From contig CM055612.1 of assembly GCA_029379385.1 (NCBI GenBank), positions 10,850,001 through 10,914,000 of the forward strand: DNA of 64,000 nt, read 5' to 3'. The notes under the pieces were generated by a model. It made no database searches. It was not told the origin of the DNA and saw only the letters and a list, made by a program, of their open reading frames with translations. Position 1 is the first letter of the stretch. Every line of letters starts with the position of its first letter. This DNA comes from Quillaja saponaria (taxonomy: Eukaryota; Streptophyta; Magnoliopsida; Fabales; Quillajaceae). Position numbers and translations under genes: made by a program. This document shows positions 35,098-47,966 of this stretch, one piece after another.

Positions 35098-36109
35098 TGA
35101 TCTTGCTTACACTTTCACCTTCTAGCTGCCCTTTTCTGCTCTAAAATCCAAAATTTCCAAAATTTTAATCTATTATTTACAAAATTTACAGTCCAACTGC
35201 ATCCAGACAACCATCAACCAAACGACGAAGTTTGGTTCACTGGGAGGAGCTGTATTTGCCGTTCAAGTAATTGTCTGTCTCTGTCATTCCTCCTCCAGAC
35301 AAAGAAAGAGAAAAAATAAAAGCCAATAAAACAAATAAGTGAACGAAAAATCTACCGCGGAAAGCGTGGAATAGAGGATGCCACGCGTCATTGAAAATCG
35401 ACGTGAATAAATGCTTTAATAACTATTTTGGTCTCTAAGAATTACAATATTTTCTATTTTCATCCTTTAAGATTTTTTTTTAGTAGATCTATTAGAATAT
35501 ATTTTTGGGTACAGCCAAATTCTTTAGAGGCTCTCTTAAATGATATTAATTTTTTTTTTTCCTATAATACCTTCATTTACCTTGGACCTAGGGAAGCCAC
35601 TATTTAATTTCCAAAGTTTTAGTATGTAATTGTCTCTCTTCTATTACTGCCTCCTTTTCTATTTAATTAGATTGGAGTATTACTTTGTTGTTTCTCGTAC
35701 AAATTCCCATGAATCAAACTAATAAAAAACTGAAAATTTGAGAAATCTAGCAGGTGGAGTGATGAATTTGATGAAAATCTACAAATAAGGTGTATTATAC
35801 ACAATCAGATTCAATATGGCACTAGCATCATTCTTGTTTCTTTTTGGTTTACAGATTTTCTCTTATTTATAATTGATTACTTGTTACCTAGTTTGATTGA
35901 AAAGGACATCTTCGTGCAAAGATCTGTATACTCTTTGTGTCTTGGCTATGGTTTATAAGGGTACCTGTCATAGAGATTAAAGGCTTCGTTCAATTCAAGT
36001 CTCAGTTATTCATCAATGGATTTGTAACCGTATTAGAATTAGATATCTTCAAATTTTTTTATTTTTTTTATTTTAACTCTTCTTGTGGAAAACTTCACCT
36101 GAATTTGCT
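35098..36109. other. 5' flank of ABC1 kinase gene and intergenic DNA
   Basis: Contains the minus-strand leader and promoter region of the kinase gene (start codon at 35097). No TATA box could be assigned with confidence. The rest to 36109 is non-coding AT-rich DNA. Confidence 0.4.
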
Positions 36110-39100
36110 CTGCCAGTCCCAAGCTCGGGTAAAGGATGAGGGTTACGATAGGTTGATGGCTAGTGTAAAACTAGTCAAATCCTATGAGATGAATCCTATT
36201 GAATATTCGTTATGGCGTAATTCTCTTAGCGACGAGCTACATTAGACCCCGAATGTAGTGAGAAATGAGCAAGGGTTGGATTGTCACATCCTTAGTGACG
36301 CGCCATACCCAGGCCCGTGTGTAGTGTAAAATGAGCAAGGGTTCTCACATCGAGGGCGGTGTAGATAAAGAGTCTAGTACAAGAGAAGATTTACATAGTT
36401 ACTTGGAATATATGAACTCTTACCGGTAAATTGAGAGAGCTAGTAGATACCATGAGTAAAAGGAGGATCAATATTGCTTGCTTGCAAGTGGGTAGGAGAA
36501 AAGGCTAGAGAGATAGAGAGAACGAGATTCAAGATTTAGTATACAAGTAAGAATAGAAATAGCAATGGAGTTGCGATTGTTGTTGATGGAAATTTCAAGG
36601 GCGAGGTTGTAGAAGTAAAGAGGAAAGGTGATAGAATAATTTTAATGAAATTGATGATAGACAAGGAGGCTTTCAATGTCATTAGTGCCTATGCCCCACC
36701 AATAGGACTATAAGAAGCTATAAAGAAGGCATTTTGAGAAGACTTAGATGAGATAGTTCAATGAGTACCGTTAGGAGAGAAATTTTTTATTTGAGGAGAT
36801 TTGAACAGCTATGTATGAAGTACTAACGAGGGTTCCGAGAGAGTTCATGAGGGTTATGGTTATGGAGATAGGAATGAGGGTGGAAAGTGTATTTTGGATT
36901 TTGCGGTTGCATAGAATTTGATTTTAGCCAACATGTTCTTTAAGAAACAAAAGTCGCACTTAGTCACCTTTAGTAGTGGGCCTAATAAGAGCCAAATAGA
37001 TTTTGTTCGGACTAGGAAGGTTGATAGGGTGTTATGCAAGGATTGTAAAGTTATACCTGGTGAGTTTTTAGTGTCTCAGCACAAACTTTTGGTTGTGGAT
37101 GTTAGTGTTAAGCTTTGGAAGAAAAAACATATAAGTAATAGGAGTAGTAGGACTAGATAGTAGAATTTGAGTAGAGGTAAGATTGCTCTTTTTAAAGAAA
37201 AGAAGTTACATGGTGACTTATGGACTGTGAAAGGTGAGCCTAATACGATTTGGGATGAGATGACAAATCGTATTAGGAATACGGTTATAAAGGTGTTATG
37301 AGAAAGTAGAGGACGTGTACCACCAACTAAGGAGACATGGTGTTGGAATAAATAAGTCCAACAAGCTATTAAAAAAAAAGTATTATAAAAGATTACACGA
37401 GTGTAGCAATGAGGATAATTACGAGTATTTTAGATAAGCTAGAAAAGATGCTAAGAAAGCGGTTAGGGAATCTAAAGGAAATGCTTGTGAAGGACTTTAC
37501 CAAAAATTAGGGACAAAGGATAGAGAGAAAGATATTTATAGGCTTGCTAAACAAAGAGAAAGACGAATAAGTGATTTATATCGCATTAAGTGCATTAAGG
37601 ATGAGGGGGACATGGTTTTAGTTAAGGAAGATGAGATTAATGAAGATGACGAACTTTCTTCGATACCTTATTTAATGGAAATTCTAGTGTTACTATCGCG
37701 GAACTAGATGGTGCCCTCTATGATATGAACCATAGATTTTTTCGTCGGATTAGAGCACAGGAGGTTAAAGAAGCTATTCATAAGTTGAAAAATCGTAAGG
37801 CAATGGGACTGGATGATATTGCTATTGAAGTTTGGAGATGCTTAGGAGATATTAGTGTAACTTAGCTCAAGAATCTTTTTAACAAGATTTTAGTGACCAA
37901 GAAATACAGGATGAATGGAGGAAGAGTACATTGATCCTTATTTATAAGAATAAATGAAATATTCAAAATTGTACTAATTATCGTAAAATAAAACTTATAA
38001 GTCATATAATGAAGTTTTCGAAAAGAGTGATTGAACATAGGCTTAGGAATGAGACTCTAGTTTTTTAGAATCAATTTGGTTTTCTGTCTGGAATATCTAT
38101 AATAGAAGCTATTTTCTTACTTAGGAAATTAATGGAGAAATATAGAGAGAAAAAAAGAATATCTTCACATAGCCTTTATTGATCTAGAAAAAGCATATGA
38201 TAAGATATCGAGACAAGTCTTGTGGTGGGTTTTTAAGAAGAAAAAAGTCTTAACTAAATATATAGAAGTTATTAAGAATATATAAGGGAGTAATGACTAG
38301 GGTGTAGATCATAGATGGTATGACTGGAGAGTTTCCGACCATGATAGATGTTCACCAATGTTCATTTTTAAGCTCCTACCTATTTGCTTTAGTCATGGAT
38401 GAACTTACTTCAGTTATTCAGGATATGGCTCCATGATGCATGCTGTTTGTCAACAATATCGTATTGGTAGACGAAACTAAAGAAGGTTTAAATTCTAAGA
38501 TAGAATTATGGAGGAACGTGTTAGAGTCTAAAAGTCTTAGGTTGAGTCAGACGAAAACCGAGTATATGGAGTGCGATTTCAATGACATTTGGAAGAGGCT
38601 CGATTAAAATAACTTTGGATGGTTATGCAATACCTACAATGGATGTGTTTAAGTATTTAGGTTCAGTTATACAAAAAGATGACGAAATTGAGTATGATGT
38701 GAACCATAAGATCAAGGCAAGGTGGGTGAAGTGATGGAATGCTTTGAGGTTTTAAATGATTCAAAAATCCTGAATAAGTTGAAAGGAAAATTTTATCGGA
38801 CGGCAGTGAGACCGGTTATGTTGTATTGTTTCGAATGTTGGGCATTTAAGAAACAACACTCACATAAGATGGTAGTAGCTGAAATGCAAATATTGAGATG
38901 GATGACTGGACATACAAGAAATGATAGAATAGGAAATGAGGAGATCTGTAGGAACGTGAAGGTAGCACCTATCAAAGAGAAAGTGTGGGAGAATCACTTA
39001 CGTTGGTTTGGACATATCCAACGTTGACCAATGACGTCATAGTTAAGAAAAGTGACTTGGTGCAGGTAGAATGTGTTAGACATGGTGGAGGGAGACCAAA

Positions 39101-39245
39101 ACTTACGTGGGGCAGTCATTGAGAATAATATGATTGCTCTAGACATTATTGACAATGATGCATTGGATAGATGCAAATAAAAAAAAAAGATTCATATAGT
39201 GACCCCAACTAGTTGGGATTTAAGATTTATTTGAGTTGAGTTTAA
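36110..39245 (+). mobile_element. Decayed RTE-type LINE (non-LTR retrotransposon)
   Basis: Pieces in order on the plus strand: apurinic endonuclease segments (KRRINIACLQ near 36460, NVISAYAPP near 36680, GPNKSQIDFVRTRKVDRVL near 36980); reverse-transcriptase segments (AQEVKEAIHKLKNRKAMGLD near 37756, FIDLEKAYDKI near 38175); and the C-terminal tail (LKGKFYRTAVRPVMLY..., ILRWMTGHTRNDRI..., HLRWFGHIQR up to about 39027). It ends with GACCCCAACTAGTTGGGAT, the usual 3' end of plant RTE elements, and a short T/G-rich tail. Many stops and frameshifts make it non-autonomous. The 5' end is uncertain. Confidence 0.85.
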
Positions 39246-39934
39246 CTATTCTTGAAAACATATTTCAAGTTTTCTTAAATTGTTGCAAATTCAAACTCGA
39301 AGGACTTTAAACTAATTAGATGGGGGGAAAATCACACTTTAGGTGAAGACCAGAGTCCCAGTTGAAAAACATTATGTTGACAATTTTTAAAAGAATAAAA
39401 TTAGCTACACTGATTTGTCTTATAATAAGCTATAATTTTTCCACAAAATGGTCCATTCCGATTGAGTAACTTTTGTTGCTATAACTCAAAAATATTTTCG
39501 TGCCAAAAAGCATTTTCAGAATCTTAACCCTCTTCCTTCTTTCACAACCATGTTTAAGGAAGAATAATATAGAAAATGACTAAATGAAATTAAATATTCT
39601 TGTTTAAGAGAGAAAAACAAAATATACTAGGGAACTGTGTTTCAATAGGAGGTTGCATATGATGGATGAATGAACAGTAATTAATTAAAAGATAGAAGGT
39701 AAATGAGGATATTTTGTAGAAAAAAAAAAAAAAAAATCTCATTTAAGAGGCTGTGGCAAGGCCACCTTTTATTTTTTCCTAAATTCTATAATAAAACTCA
39801 ATAATTTTATAATTTCAAATCAATTCTTAATAAGTCAAATTTATTTTGGTTCAGATAGATTCTTTTACAGATATTACCCAAATTCTTCAGCATATAGAGG
39901 TAGCTTTTGCGTTTCCAATGTTTTTTTTGGCTTT
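39246..39934. other. Non-coding spacer
   Basis: AT-rich DNA with a 17-18 base A run near 39720. No gene seen. Confidence 0.4.
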
Positions 39935-40622
39935 CCAAATTATAGAGTGGTTGTTCATAATTTGGATATTTTAGTAGTAATCCTTGTGACAATCGTGATC
40001 AAGCCAATGAAATAAAGATCAAGAGGGAATTAGTGAGTTTTTGTGATGATAAATCATCATCAAGATTCACAAAATCTGTAAGGGTGTCTAAGGAGCAAGC
40101 ACAAGGAGATGAATCTATTGATTAAGACACTAGTGACATCGATCTGGATATAGTTTGAGAGATGATCTGATTTGTAGAGAGAATGAGAGATAGAAGGATG
40201 ATCAAATCAGGGAAATAGAAAAGTGAGGAAGAAGGAATCTATATATTAGGAGAGAGAAAATTATATTTGACTCAAAATCTTAAAATTATAATTTTTTTAT
40301 TAAATTACTAGAATACCATTATATTTTTGTTTTTACAAAAAGATGAGATTTGGTTTTTTGTCTATGTGAAAGTGTCATATGTGAAAGAGCGGACATTGAT
40401 AGTCTCCGGTCACTAGGATTTCTCATATATATATATATATATATTTTTAGGATGAATAAATATAATTATATATTTTTTTGTCAACTCAACAAATATATAA
40501 AATAAATTATATTTTTAGTTATATAAGTAATTTTAATGGTGTTATGTTGATGGAAAACATTACAAATGTTTTGAAAGGTGAGACAAAATTAATAGCAAAA
40601 TTCATTTAGAACGAAATGGAAA
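39935..40622 (+). repeat. Direct repeat A, copy 1
   Basis: About 690 bp nearly identical to 47260-47966. It includes a frame reading NPCDNRDQANEIKIKREL, then VSFCDDKSSSRF..., ending at TAA near 40126, which looks like a gene-derived C-terminus of unknown family. It carries a TA microsatellite (about 40428-40443) that is shorter than in copy 2. Confidence 0.9.
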
Positions 40623-43223
40623 AGAAATTATACTTTAAAACAATTGGATATAATTTCATTTTTTGTAATCAGAATTTTTTCTCAACAGTTGACCATTGGA
40701 AGAATTATAAAACACCGACGTTGAGTTGTAATGACAAACTAGAGATGGTGAATAATTTTAAAACTGATTTTAAACAGTTTTAAGAAAATCAAGCACCACG
40801 GTTATAATTTAAACTCAATCACAGTTAAAGCATGTAAAAAGACAAAAAATTTATAATTGTTTGTCTGAAAATCCAGCCTACGTCCACTTCCTCAAGAAAA
40901 CCATTTGAAATTCCACTAACAAACTGATTTGCTGACTCAATCTACCAATCATAACCAGGACTTACAAATTTGTCACTTACTGTCTTTTTCAAATTCGAAG
41001 GAAAACAAATTACAGAAAAAAAATTCTCAAAAAGCATAATTATATACACAATTACTAAAAGCAACATAAATATTATGTATTCCTATCCATTAACACCCAT
41101 TTTTCAATTCATCAATTCCATACAAAATTTCTTACTCAATTAATTTCCGCTATGCATAATTATATAATGGTCATGGAATTTCTACCATATATAGGTGCTC
41201 AAGACCCATAATTCAAAATAAAATAAAATTGAACTCTCAAGTTCCAAACTATAAATTAAAACTAAGAAAATCACCTAAATCCTTAACTTATTAAGTTTCA
41301 AACTTTTCAATCAACCCAATGTTATTCAAATTAACCTTAAATCAATTATTAAACACAATTAGTTTATTTTTCCCAACATTCATGAGAACATCATTTTTCA
41401 CAAACCAAACTTTCATGTGTTCAAATTATTCCTTTTTTTTTTTTAATTTCTATTACTTCATAAATTATTAGTTTCCATTAGACTTAATTCTGTAGGTAAT
41501 TTAATGTATATTATTTTCACCTAAATCCATTTCAACCCGAGAGCACCTAACTCCAAAATTTACCACTTTGCATTCAGTCAAGCTTAATAATTCCTAATTC
41601 AATAATTTACAAATAATTTTACTAATTTTTAACAACAAATAAACAAATTATAAACTGGATAGATTTGAGTTTCACTTAAAATCTTCCCTTTTAAGTCATA
41701 TTACACTTACTAATGAATCATCAACCCTTACATATGAGATAGAGAGAAAGGGAATGGTTAGAAAAAGAGACAGACATTATCATACCCTTAATATCTGAAA
41801 ACCAAAAAATAAAATTAAATCATACCTAGCTAGTTGGTGGCGGTTGCAGGCAGCAGCGAGAAAGTGGAGCACCCAATAAACACACTCGTCAATGGTGATA
41901 GGCAATCCGGTGAATAATGGCAGATGTCAGTGCAACAGGAATTGATCAATGATGAGAGGGATATAGGGAGGGAGAGAGGTTTCAGAACTGCTGAAATTTT
42001 AGAAATGAGAGAGGCAAGGAAATAAAATCGTAGGCTCTAAGGTTGAAATTGGAAAAATTTATCAACAAAATATAAAAGTTATCGCAAATAACTAGATACT
42101 GTAAAAGTAAACATATATATGCTCACCCAAAAGGGTGTGAACAAATTAAAAATAATAAAATATTACAAGTTATTTGCGACTACAATGTTATCGTAGATGA
42201 TAAAAATTGTTGGTGCATAGACATTCAAGCTAAAAAGTGCCAAAATCAGATCATTATCTTAATATTATCTGCAACGTTAGTATTTTAATCAAAATTTCTG
42301 AATATTTACCAATGTTAGTATTTTGCTATCACAGATAATCAATTGGTAGACACAGATAACCCTTTTCTGCAATAACGTATCAGCGACATCATTTTTGTTG
42401 TCACTAATACCTTATTTTCTTGTTGTGACCGCCACACGTGCCTTTTTTATCAGCGAATGGCGCTACCACATGCCAAACATAGCTTTTGGATTTGTCATGT
42501 TTGCCCTCGAGCCACATGTCGATAACATCTCGGACAGGACAACATCTCCACGTTAGACAAAATGCCTCATCATCTCACCATGTCATCTCATCATGTAAGC
42601 AAGAAGGGCCTATATGGATCTGCCACTTAGCGCTCTCTGAAAAATCAACTACCATGTCATCAAGCAGAGATTACCTTGTCAGCATCCCTGGCCTGTCACC
42701 CCACTTCAAATGTCAATCAATTAGCCATATCGCGTCAATTAATTAGACTGAGTTTCAACTTTAACAGCTCAGTTCACCTTTTTTAAATCGGTTCCTTGAC
42801 ATTTTAGATCTGTTTCTATAGTTTCTTGATGTCTTAAATCCAAATTTGAGATATGTTTTGAATAATTCTTCACAAAAATGCATGATTGACTAATTATACC
42901 AGTTGATATGGTCCAAGCTACTAAAGTTAAATCACGATTCAAGCTCTAACTTGCAATCTAAGCCTACCCAAACTGGTCCACGCTGATTTGATACATCTCA
43001 AGCTGTATCTGAGCTTAGCCAACATGATTCGAGCATATCGATCTATGAAAAGTCAACTACCTTGAGTTAAGAGGGTTGTCCGAGTTCTAAATCTTAACCC
43101 ATTATTTAGGCCCTAAGTTACTTTATATTTATTATGGCATTAAATAGGTCAACTCTCATTGATTTGCTTTGTAGTAATTACCTTGATTATATGCTAAAAT
43201 ATATCTAGTTGAATACTTTCAAC
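40623..43223. other. Non-coding DNA with retroelement-like and CACTA-like fragments
   Basis: Minus strand 40840-41010 resembles a copia terminal region (GCAAATCAGTTTG, TGGACGTAGGCTGGA), sharing a phrase with 4690-4720. At 42379-42427 the phrase TCAGCGACATC...TTATTTTCTTGTTGTG resembles the 3' terminus of CACTA elements (TTTCTTGTAGTG). A matching 5' CACTA end was not found. 42486-42746 is open but has no recognised domain. Confidence 0.35.
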
Positions 43224-43670
43224 TAGGGTTGGACACGAGCCGATGTTGAGCCTGTTCGACTAAACTCAATTTGAGCTTGAGAAATTTTTTACTTGTTCGA
43301 TCTCGGCTCTTGTTCAAATATATAAAAAAAAAAACCTAAGTTTGAGATCGGCTCGAGCTTGGCTAGTGACATTTCTGCTCATGAGACCTATTTTTAAACC
43401 AAATATTTTTTTTTTTTCCTATTTAAATCAATTTACTTGTTTTAGTAACATTAACAATATATATCATTCAAATAATCTAAAATAAGCAAACTTTAAATAT
43501 ACCTTTGGATGTATTTCTAATTAAAATAATTAGTAAAAATATAAAATATTTTTGGATCGAGCCTATTTGAGCTACTTGCTAGCTTCTCGATCCCGAGCCT
43601 AAAAGTTCGATCTTCTAATTAAGCTCTAAAATCTTGTTCGAATAAGCCAAGCTTTCGTGAGCCAACCCTA
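43224..43670. mobile_element. hAT-type MITE, about 447 bp
   Basis: The left end TAGGGTTGGACACGAGCC pairs with the reverse complement of the right end (TAGGGTTGGCTCACGA). The interior is rich in GAGCTCG/CGAGCTT motifs shared with the element at 54006-54543. The flanking 8-mers (CTTTCAAC and CACTCAAA) match only partly, so the duplication has decayed or the end is misplaced. Confidence 0.65.
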
Positions 43671-43737
43671 CACTCAAAATTCAAAATCTTTCAAGAATAT
43701 GAAACACAAAATACCGAGGGATTAAATCAATGATAAC

Positions 43738-44310
43738 TAGGGTTGTGCAAGAAACCCAAGATAACTGAATACTCGAACCGAACCGATAATTTGGTTTGGT
43801 TAAATTCGGGTATTTTATGCATTTAGTTCAGTTCGGGTAGTTAAATTTAATACCCGTTATTTTTAGTTCGGTTACGAGTAGTGAGGTAGAGTGCACATGG
43901 ATAACCATGGTTATCCGAAAATCAAAATATATAATTTTTTTTTAAAAAAAAAGAATTTTTAATTTTTAATGTATTGTTGTGTTAATTTATAATTTTATAT
44001 TTTTATTTGTATTGAATACGTCGATATTTTATGCTTTTTGTATTTTTCTTTTATAATAACTAATGAATTTAAAAAGTATGAGATTCAAAAACAAAAAATT
44101 ATAATTTTTAAATTGGTTTTAGCGAAATATTGATAAATTTCAGGTAACTGAATACTCGAACCAAACTACTCATATTTTTTTCGGTTAGGGTAATTTCAGG
44201 TTATACCTATTTTTCGATTCGTTCGGTTCTTAAATTTTATTATTTAAAAATTTCAGTTTAGTTCAAAAATTTACCACTACCTGGATCGAACTGACCCGTG
44301 CACATCCCTA
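43738..44310. mobile_element. hAT-type MITE, 573 bp, with 8-bp target-site duplication
   Basis: Starts TAGGGTTGTGCAAG; the reverse complement of the right end starts TAGGGATGTGCACGGG. Flanked by ATGATAAC (43730-43737) and ATGAGAAC (44311-44318), 7 of 8 identical. Interior subterminal regions carry complementary 'TCGGGTA/TACCCG' and 'CTCGAACC' motifs. No ORF. It lies 67 bp from the previous hAT MITE. Confidence 0.8.
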
Positions 44311-44318
44311 ATGAGAAC

Positions 44319-45184
44319 ATTGACAATTTGTGCTTTGCTTATCATGGAAAAAATATATAAATAGGAAGTCATTGACTTGCAAATTTGATTTAGTGTGTCA
44401 AACAATACATTCACTTAAAGGGCAATATTATCAAATTAAACGAATATTTATAAGGCTCTAAAAATAGCTATTTAGCGGTTTAAGTTATCTTAGTCTTAAA
44501 ATATTATAAATTAGGTTTTTTTTAATGGGTGCCATTTAAATATGGTATTTGAAAATTAAATTTTTTTAAAGAATAACAATTTATGCATTAAATAACATTA
44601 AAATCATGATTAATTTTCATAATAACTAATACAAATTTTCTATTTATAGAACCCTAACAATTGTCCATAGGGCACTTATTAGATAAATCTTTTAAAATTA
44701 ATAATTCATTATACTAAAATTATTATCAAATATCACACTAATTATAGCAATAAATACTAAATAATTTTTATAAATATCACTTTAACAAATGACATAAGAA
44801 CTTTAGTTAAAAAAAAATTCTTTCATTAAATATCTTTACTTTTTATAGTTTAATTTTCTATCCATTAATGTGAATAAATTTAATATCTTGGTAAAAAAAA
44901 GAATAAATGAATTTTTTTTGTAAGAATAAATTATTTTTATTCACATTAATGTGAATTACCGTGGATTACCAGAATTTTTTTTATGGAAGTAGACTTCGAA
45001 ATGGGGTGCAACCCACAAATAATTTTGAATTTGATTTTGCTAACAAGATTAATTGTGAATTCATCATGATGTTATTCATGGAATTCGGATTGTCTCTTGT
45101 ACAGGATTAGATTCAGAGGAGCTTGGATCCATTGGAGAGGTGCCAAGAGAGTCCCAAAAATCGTCGTTTTGGGACTCTTCCACA
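44319..45184. other. Non-coding AT-rich DNA with small hairpins
   Basis: An imperfect inverted repeat around ATTAATGTGAATAAATTTA (about 44863) and TTATTCACATTAAT (about 44937) could fold. A short perfect hairpin, GTCCCAAAA...TTTTGGGAC, lies at about 45151-45175. No gene seen. Confidence 0.4.
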
Positions 45185-45624
45185 AAAATAATTTTTTTTT
45201 TATTAAAAATGCATTTATTTATCCATCATTTCTTGGATTTTTCACCAAAATGCCATTGTTTTTGAAAAAAATGAGTTAAATGGCTATGTAAGAGAATTTT
45301 TTTTGAAAATATAGTCTTCATCTGAATTTGTGTCTTGGAGACACGAATTGCAACCTGAATTTGTGACTTGGAGACTCAAATTATTGATACCCACCTCAGC
45401 CACATGCCAACTGGGATGCCAGGTAGATGAAATCATTTGTCCAAATCCCCAAATTCCCCTTCCTTGCAGACTTCCACCAAATCTCTAAAACTCAAATCCT
45501 ATTTTCCCCCTCTTGCTAAGCTCTCTGGTAGACTCAACTACAAAACAAAGACTCCCTCTCTTACTGTCATAAAGAAGCCTGTGCTCTTTTCTTCATAGCT
45601 TGGAAAGCTTATCAGCACTCCTCA
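45185..45624 (+). repeat. Direct repeat B, copy 1 (possible MULE terminal region)
   Basis: About 440 bp nearly identical to 47967-48422. It starts with an AT-rich block (AATAATTTTTT...ATGCATTTATTTATCC), followed by two direct phrases GAATTTGTG(T/A)CTTGGAGAC. The AT-rich end and adjacent CT-rich segment resemble terminal regions of PMD-carrying Mutator elements. That identity is an inference; no inverted partner was found. Confidence 0.8.
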
Positions 45625-45728
45625 AGATTTCTTTCTTTTTGATTGGAAGTGGCACATATATTTCTCATTCAATAGGCTATGCTAATATTATATTGGATAA
45701 TTGAGTGACATTTAACCTTATTTGAATT

Positions 45729-46325
45729 TAGGGCATCCGAGTTGCTATAACTGGTCTTAAGTTTCTACTATAGTACTTTATTCTTTTGCATTGGCAAGCG
45801 GGTTGGTGATGGTCTCGTTGCTTATATTATTAGATGATTTATTGTCTAAAAGTGGTTCTTCCACATGATTAGGGATATTAAGGAGAAAAGAAGGAAGAAA
45901 TAATTTTCCTTATTCACAGAATATTGGACTGTGAATTTATTTTGTAATTCTAAGCTTTATACAAAAAGTGTGGTTAATTAAATAGCTAGTCATATTTGAA
46001 GAAGTCAATATGATTTTCTCCTTTTTTTTTCTTTTTCCTTCATAATGTTGACCATACTGTTAGGAATTTTGCTGTTGACAAGATTATATTGGTGATCAAT
46101 TGAACTTTGGTTTGGCTTCTGAGCACACAAAATTTGAAGGTTATATAGTATAGGTATGATTAAGTGATCACCATTTTCACCTTTAACTAGAATGACATGT
46201 ATTTTTAAACAAAGAGATTTAAATATTTCTACAATGTGCATGCTGTCATTATTGGAGATGATTGTGCTTTACGTCCCCCTAGAAGGATCGCTCGACGAAG
46301 AGGTTTGGCTGGGACTGTGCTCTAC
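45729..46325 (+). pseudogene. Dihydroxyacetone kinase (DAK) gene fragment
   Basis: Plant dihydroxyacetone/3,4-dihydroxy-2-butanone kinase phosphorylates dihydroxyacetone with ATP. Three pieces match its DhaK domain in order: GIRVAITG after an acceptor near 45731; DYIGDQLNFGLASEHTKFEG (about 46081-46140), matching the family's NYTGDRLNFGLA segment; and VIIGDDCALRPPRRIARRRG, then LAGTVL (46245-46322). The pieces are separated by non-homologous sequence, stops and lost phase, and neither the rest of DhaK nor DhaL is present. It lies directly downstream of repeat B copy 1. It is a dead fragment, possibly captured by a transposon. Confidence 0.8.
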
Positions 46326-47259
46326 CTTTAACTAGAATGTCATTATTGGAGATGAATATTGATATATATCTATTAAAATTGAACAAATTTTCTATAGGAA
46401 TTCAAACTGGCTTGAATGATTTAGGTTTCTTCTTCCCGTAATTTATTGAATACTGATCTAAATATGTTGCTTCTTTCTCCTAGATTGTATGCACAATATA
46501 GTGTTGAACTTTGTATTATATTGTTCCTTAGCTTAATTAATTTGAAGTTACAAATAGAGTTTCCTTTGTCAGTATATATCAGTTGATAGTAAGCATGTTT
46601 AACTTTACTTTTTGTTATATTATTTGCTTGTATCATTAATCCAATTTTTTGGTGAAATTTATAAGCTATCAAATTCATGTTTTTATAGTTGAGCAATAGA
46701 TAGATTATCATGCCATGTATTATAGTACATGTATTGCATTAGTGAAAATTCAAGGTAGCTTATAAATTTCACTATTTTTTGTCTCGGGTAAATTGACTTG
46801 AGAATTTCACTATTGTATTTAGTAAATTGGAAGATTTTCGTGTTTGGTAAGATTAGAATACTGGAATTTGTTTTCATTCCTAGCTTATTATTTTGTTTAT
46901 ATGATTTTCTTCATAGGAAATTGTACAATTTAGAATTAAACTAATATTTGTTTAAGAACTAAGGAATGTTTGCTTGAGAATGTTTGGACTTCAGACTGCA
47001 TTGCTTATTGCATGATAGATGTTGGATAAAATGTTTAGAAGTCAGGACTGATCAGCTCTCCTAATTGACACAATTTGCTACCTTCTCATTTATATTTATA
47101 GTTTTTCAATTTGAATGGCTTATCATTGTGAGACTGATTGAGACCTCGCTAGCAACAATGCTACCAATGCTTTTTCATTCTCTTTCTCTCAGATTCCATA
47201 TGACATATGTGTTGTGGTTGATTGCACTGCGCCGTATTTGTGTTTTAAGCTGGCAAAAC
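46326..47259. other. Non-coding sequence between DAK fragment and repeat A copy 2
   Basis: A phrase from the DAK area ('cctttaactagaatg' and 'tcattattggagatga') is repeated at 46181-46196/46245-46260 and again at 46326-46356, a small local duplication. No further coding matches recognised. Confidence 0.4.
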
Positions 47260-47966
47260 CCAAATTATAGAGTGGTTGTTCATAATTTGGATATTTTAGT
47301 AGTAATCCTTGTGACAATCGTGATCAAGCCAATGAAATAAAGATCAAGAGGGAATTAGTGAGTTTTTGTGATGATAAATCATCATCAAGATTCACAAAAT
47401 CTGTAAGGGTGTCTAAGGAGCAAGCACAAGGAGATGAATCTATTGATTAAGACACTAGTGACATCGATCTGGATATAGTTTGAGAGATGATCTGATTTGT
47501 AGAGAGAATGAGAGATAGAAGGATGATCAAATCAGGGAAATAGAAAAGTGAGGAAGAAGGAATCTATATATTAGGAGAGAGAAAATTATATTTGACTCAA
47601 AATCTTAAAATTATAATTTTTTTATCAAATTACTAGAATACCATTATATTTTTGTTTTTACAAAAAGATGAGATTTGGTTTTTTGTCTATGTGAAAGTGT
47701 CATATGTGAAAGAGTGGACATTGATAGTCTCCAGTCACACGAGTATATGTTAGGATTTCTCATATATATATATATATATATATATATTTTTAGGATGAAT
47801 AAATATAATTATATATTTTTTTGTCTAACTCAACAAATATATAAAATAAATTATATTTTTACTTATATAAGTAATTTTAATGGTGTTATGTTGATGGAAA
47901 ACATTACAAATGTTTTGAAAGGTGAGACAAAATTAATAGCAAAATTCATTTAGAACGAAAAATGGA
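47260..47966 (+). repeat. Direct repeat A, copy 2
   Basis: Near-identical to 39935-40622. Differences include about 13 extra bases (around 47738-47751) and a longer TA run (about 47763-47787). It runs straight into repeat B copy 2 with no spacer, unlike copy 1. Confidence 0.9.

Noticed and set aside
36918..39027. Open frames in the LINE as independent genes
   Set aside because: They match successive endonuclease and reverse-transcriptase tail segments of one decayed element.
42379..42427. CACTA transposon call
   Set aside because: Only a 3'-terminus-like phrase is present. The matching 5' end and 3-bp duplication were not found, so it is mentioned only within a region note.
39935..47966. 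Repeats A1 and A2 as LTRs of one 8-kb retrotransposon
   Set aside because: Ends are not TG...CA, no PBS or PPT flanks them, no target duplication was seen, and the interval contains unrelated fragments.
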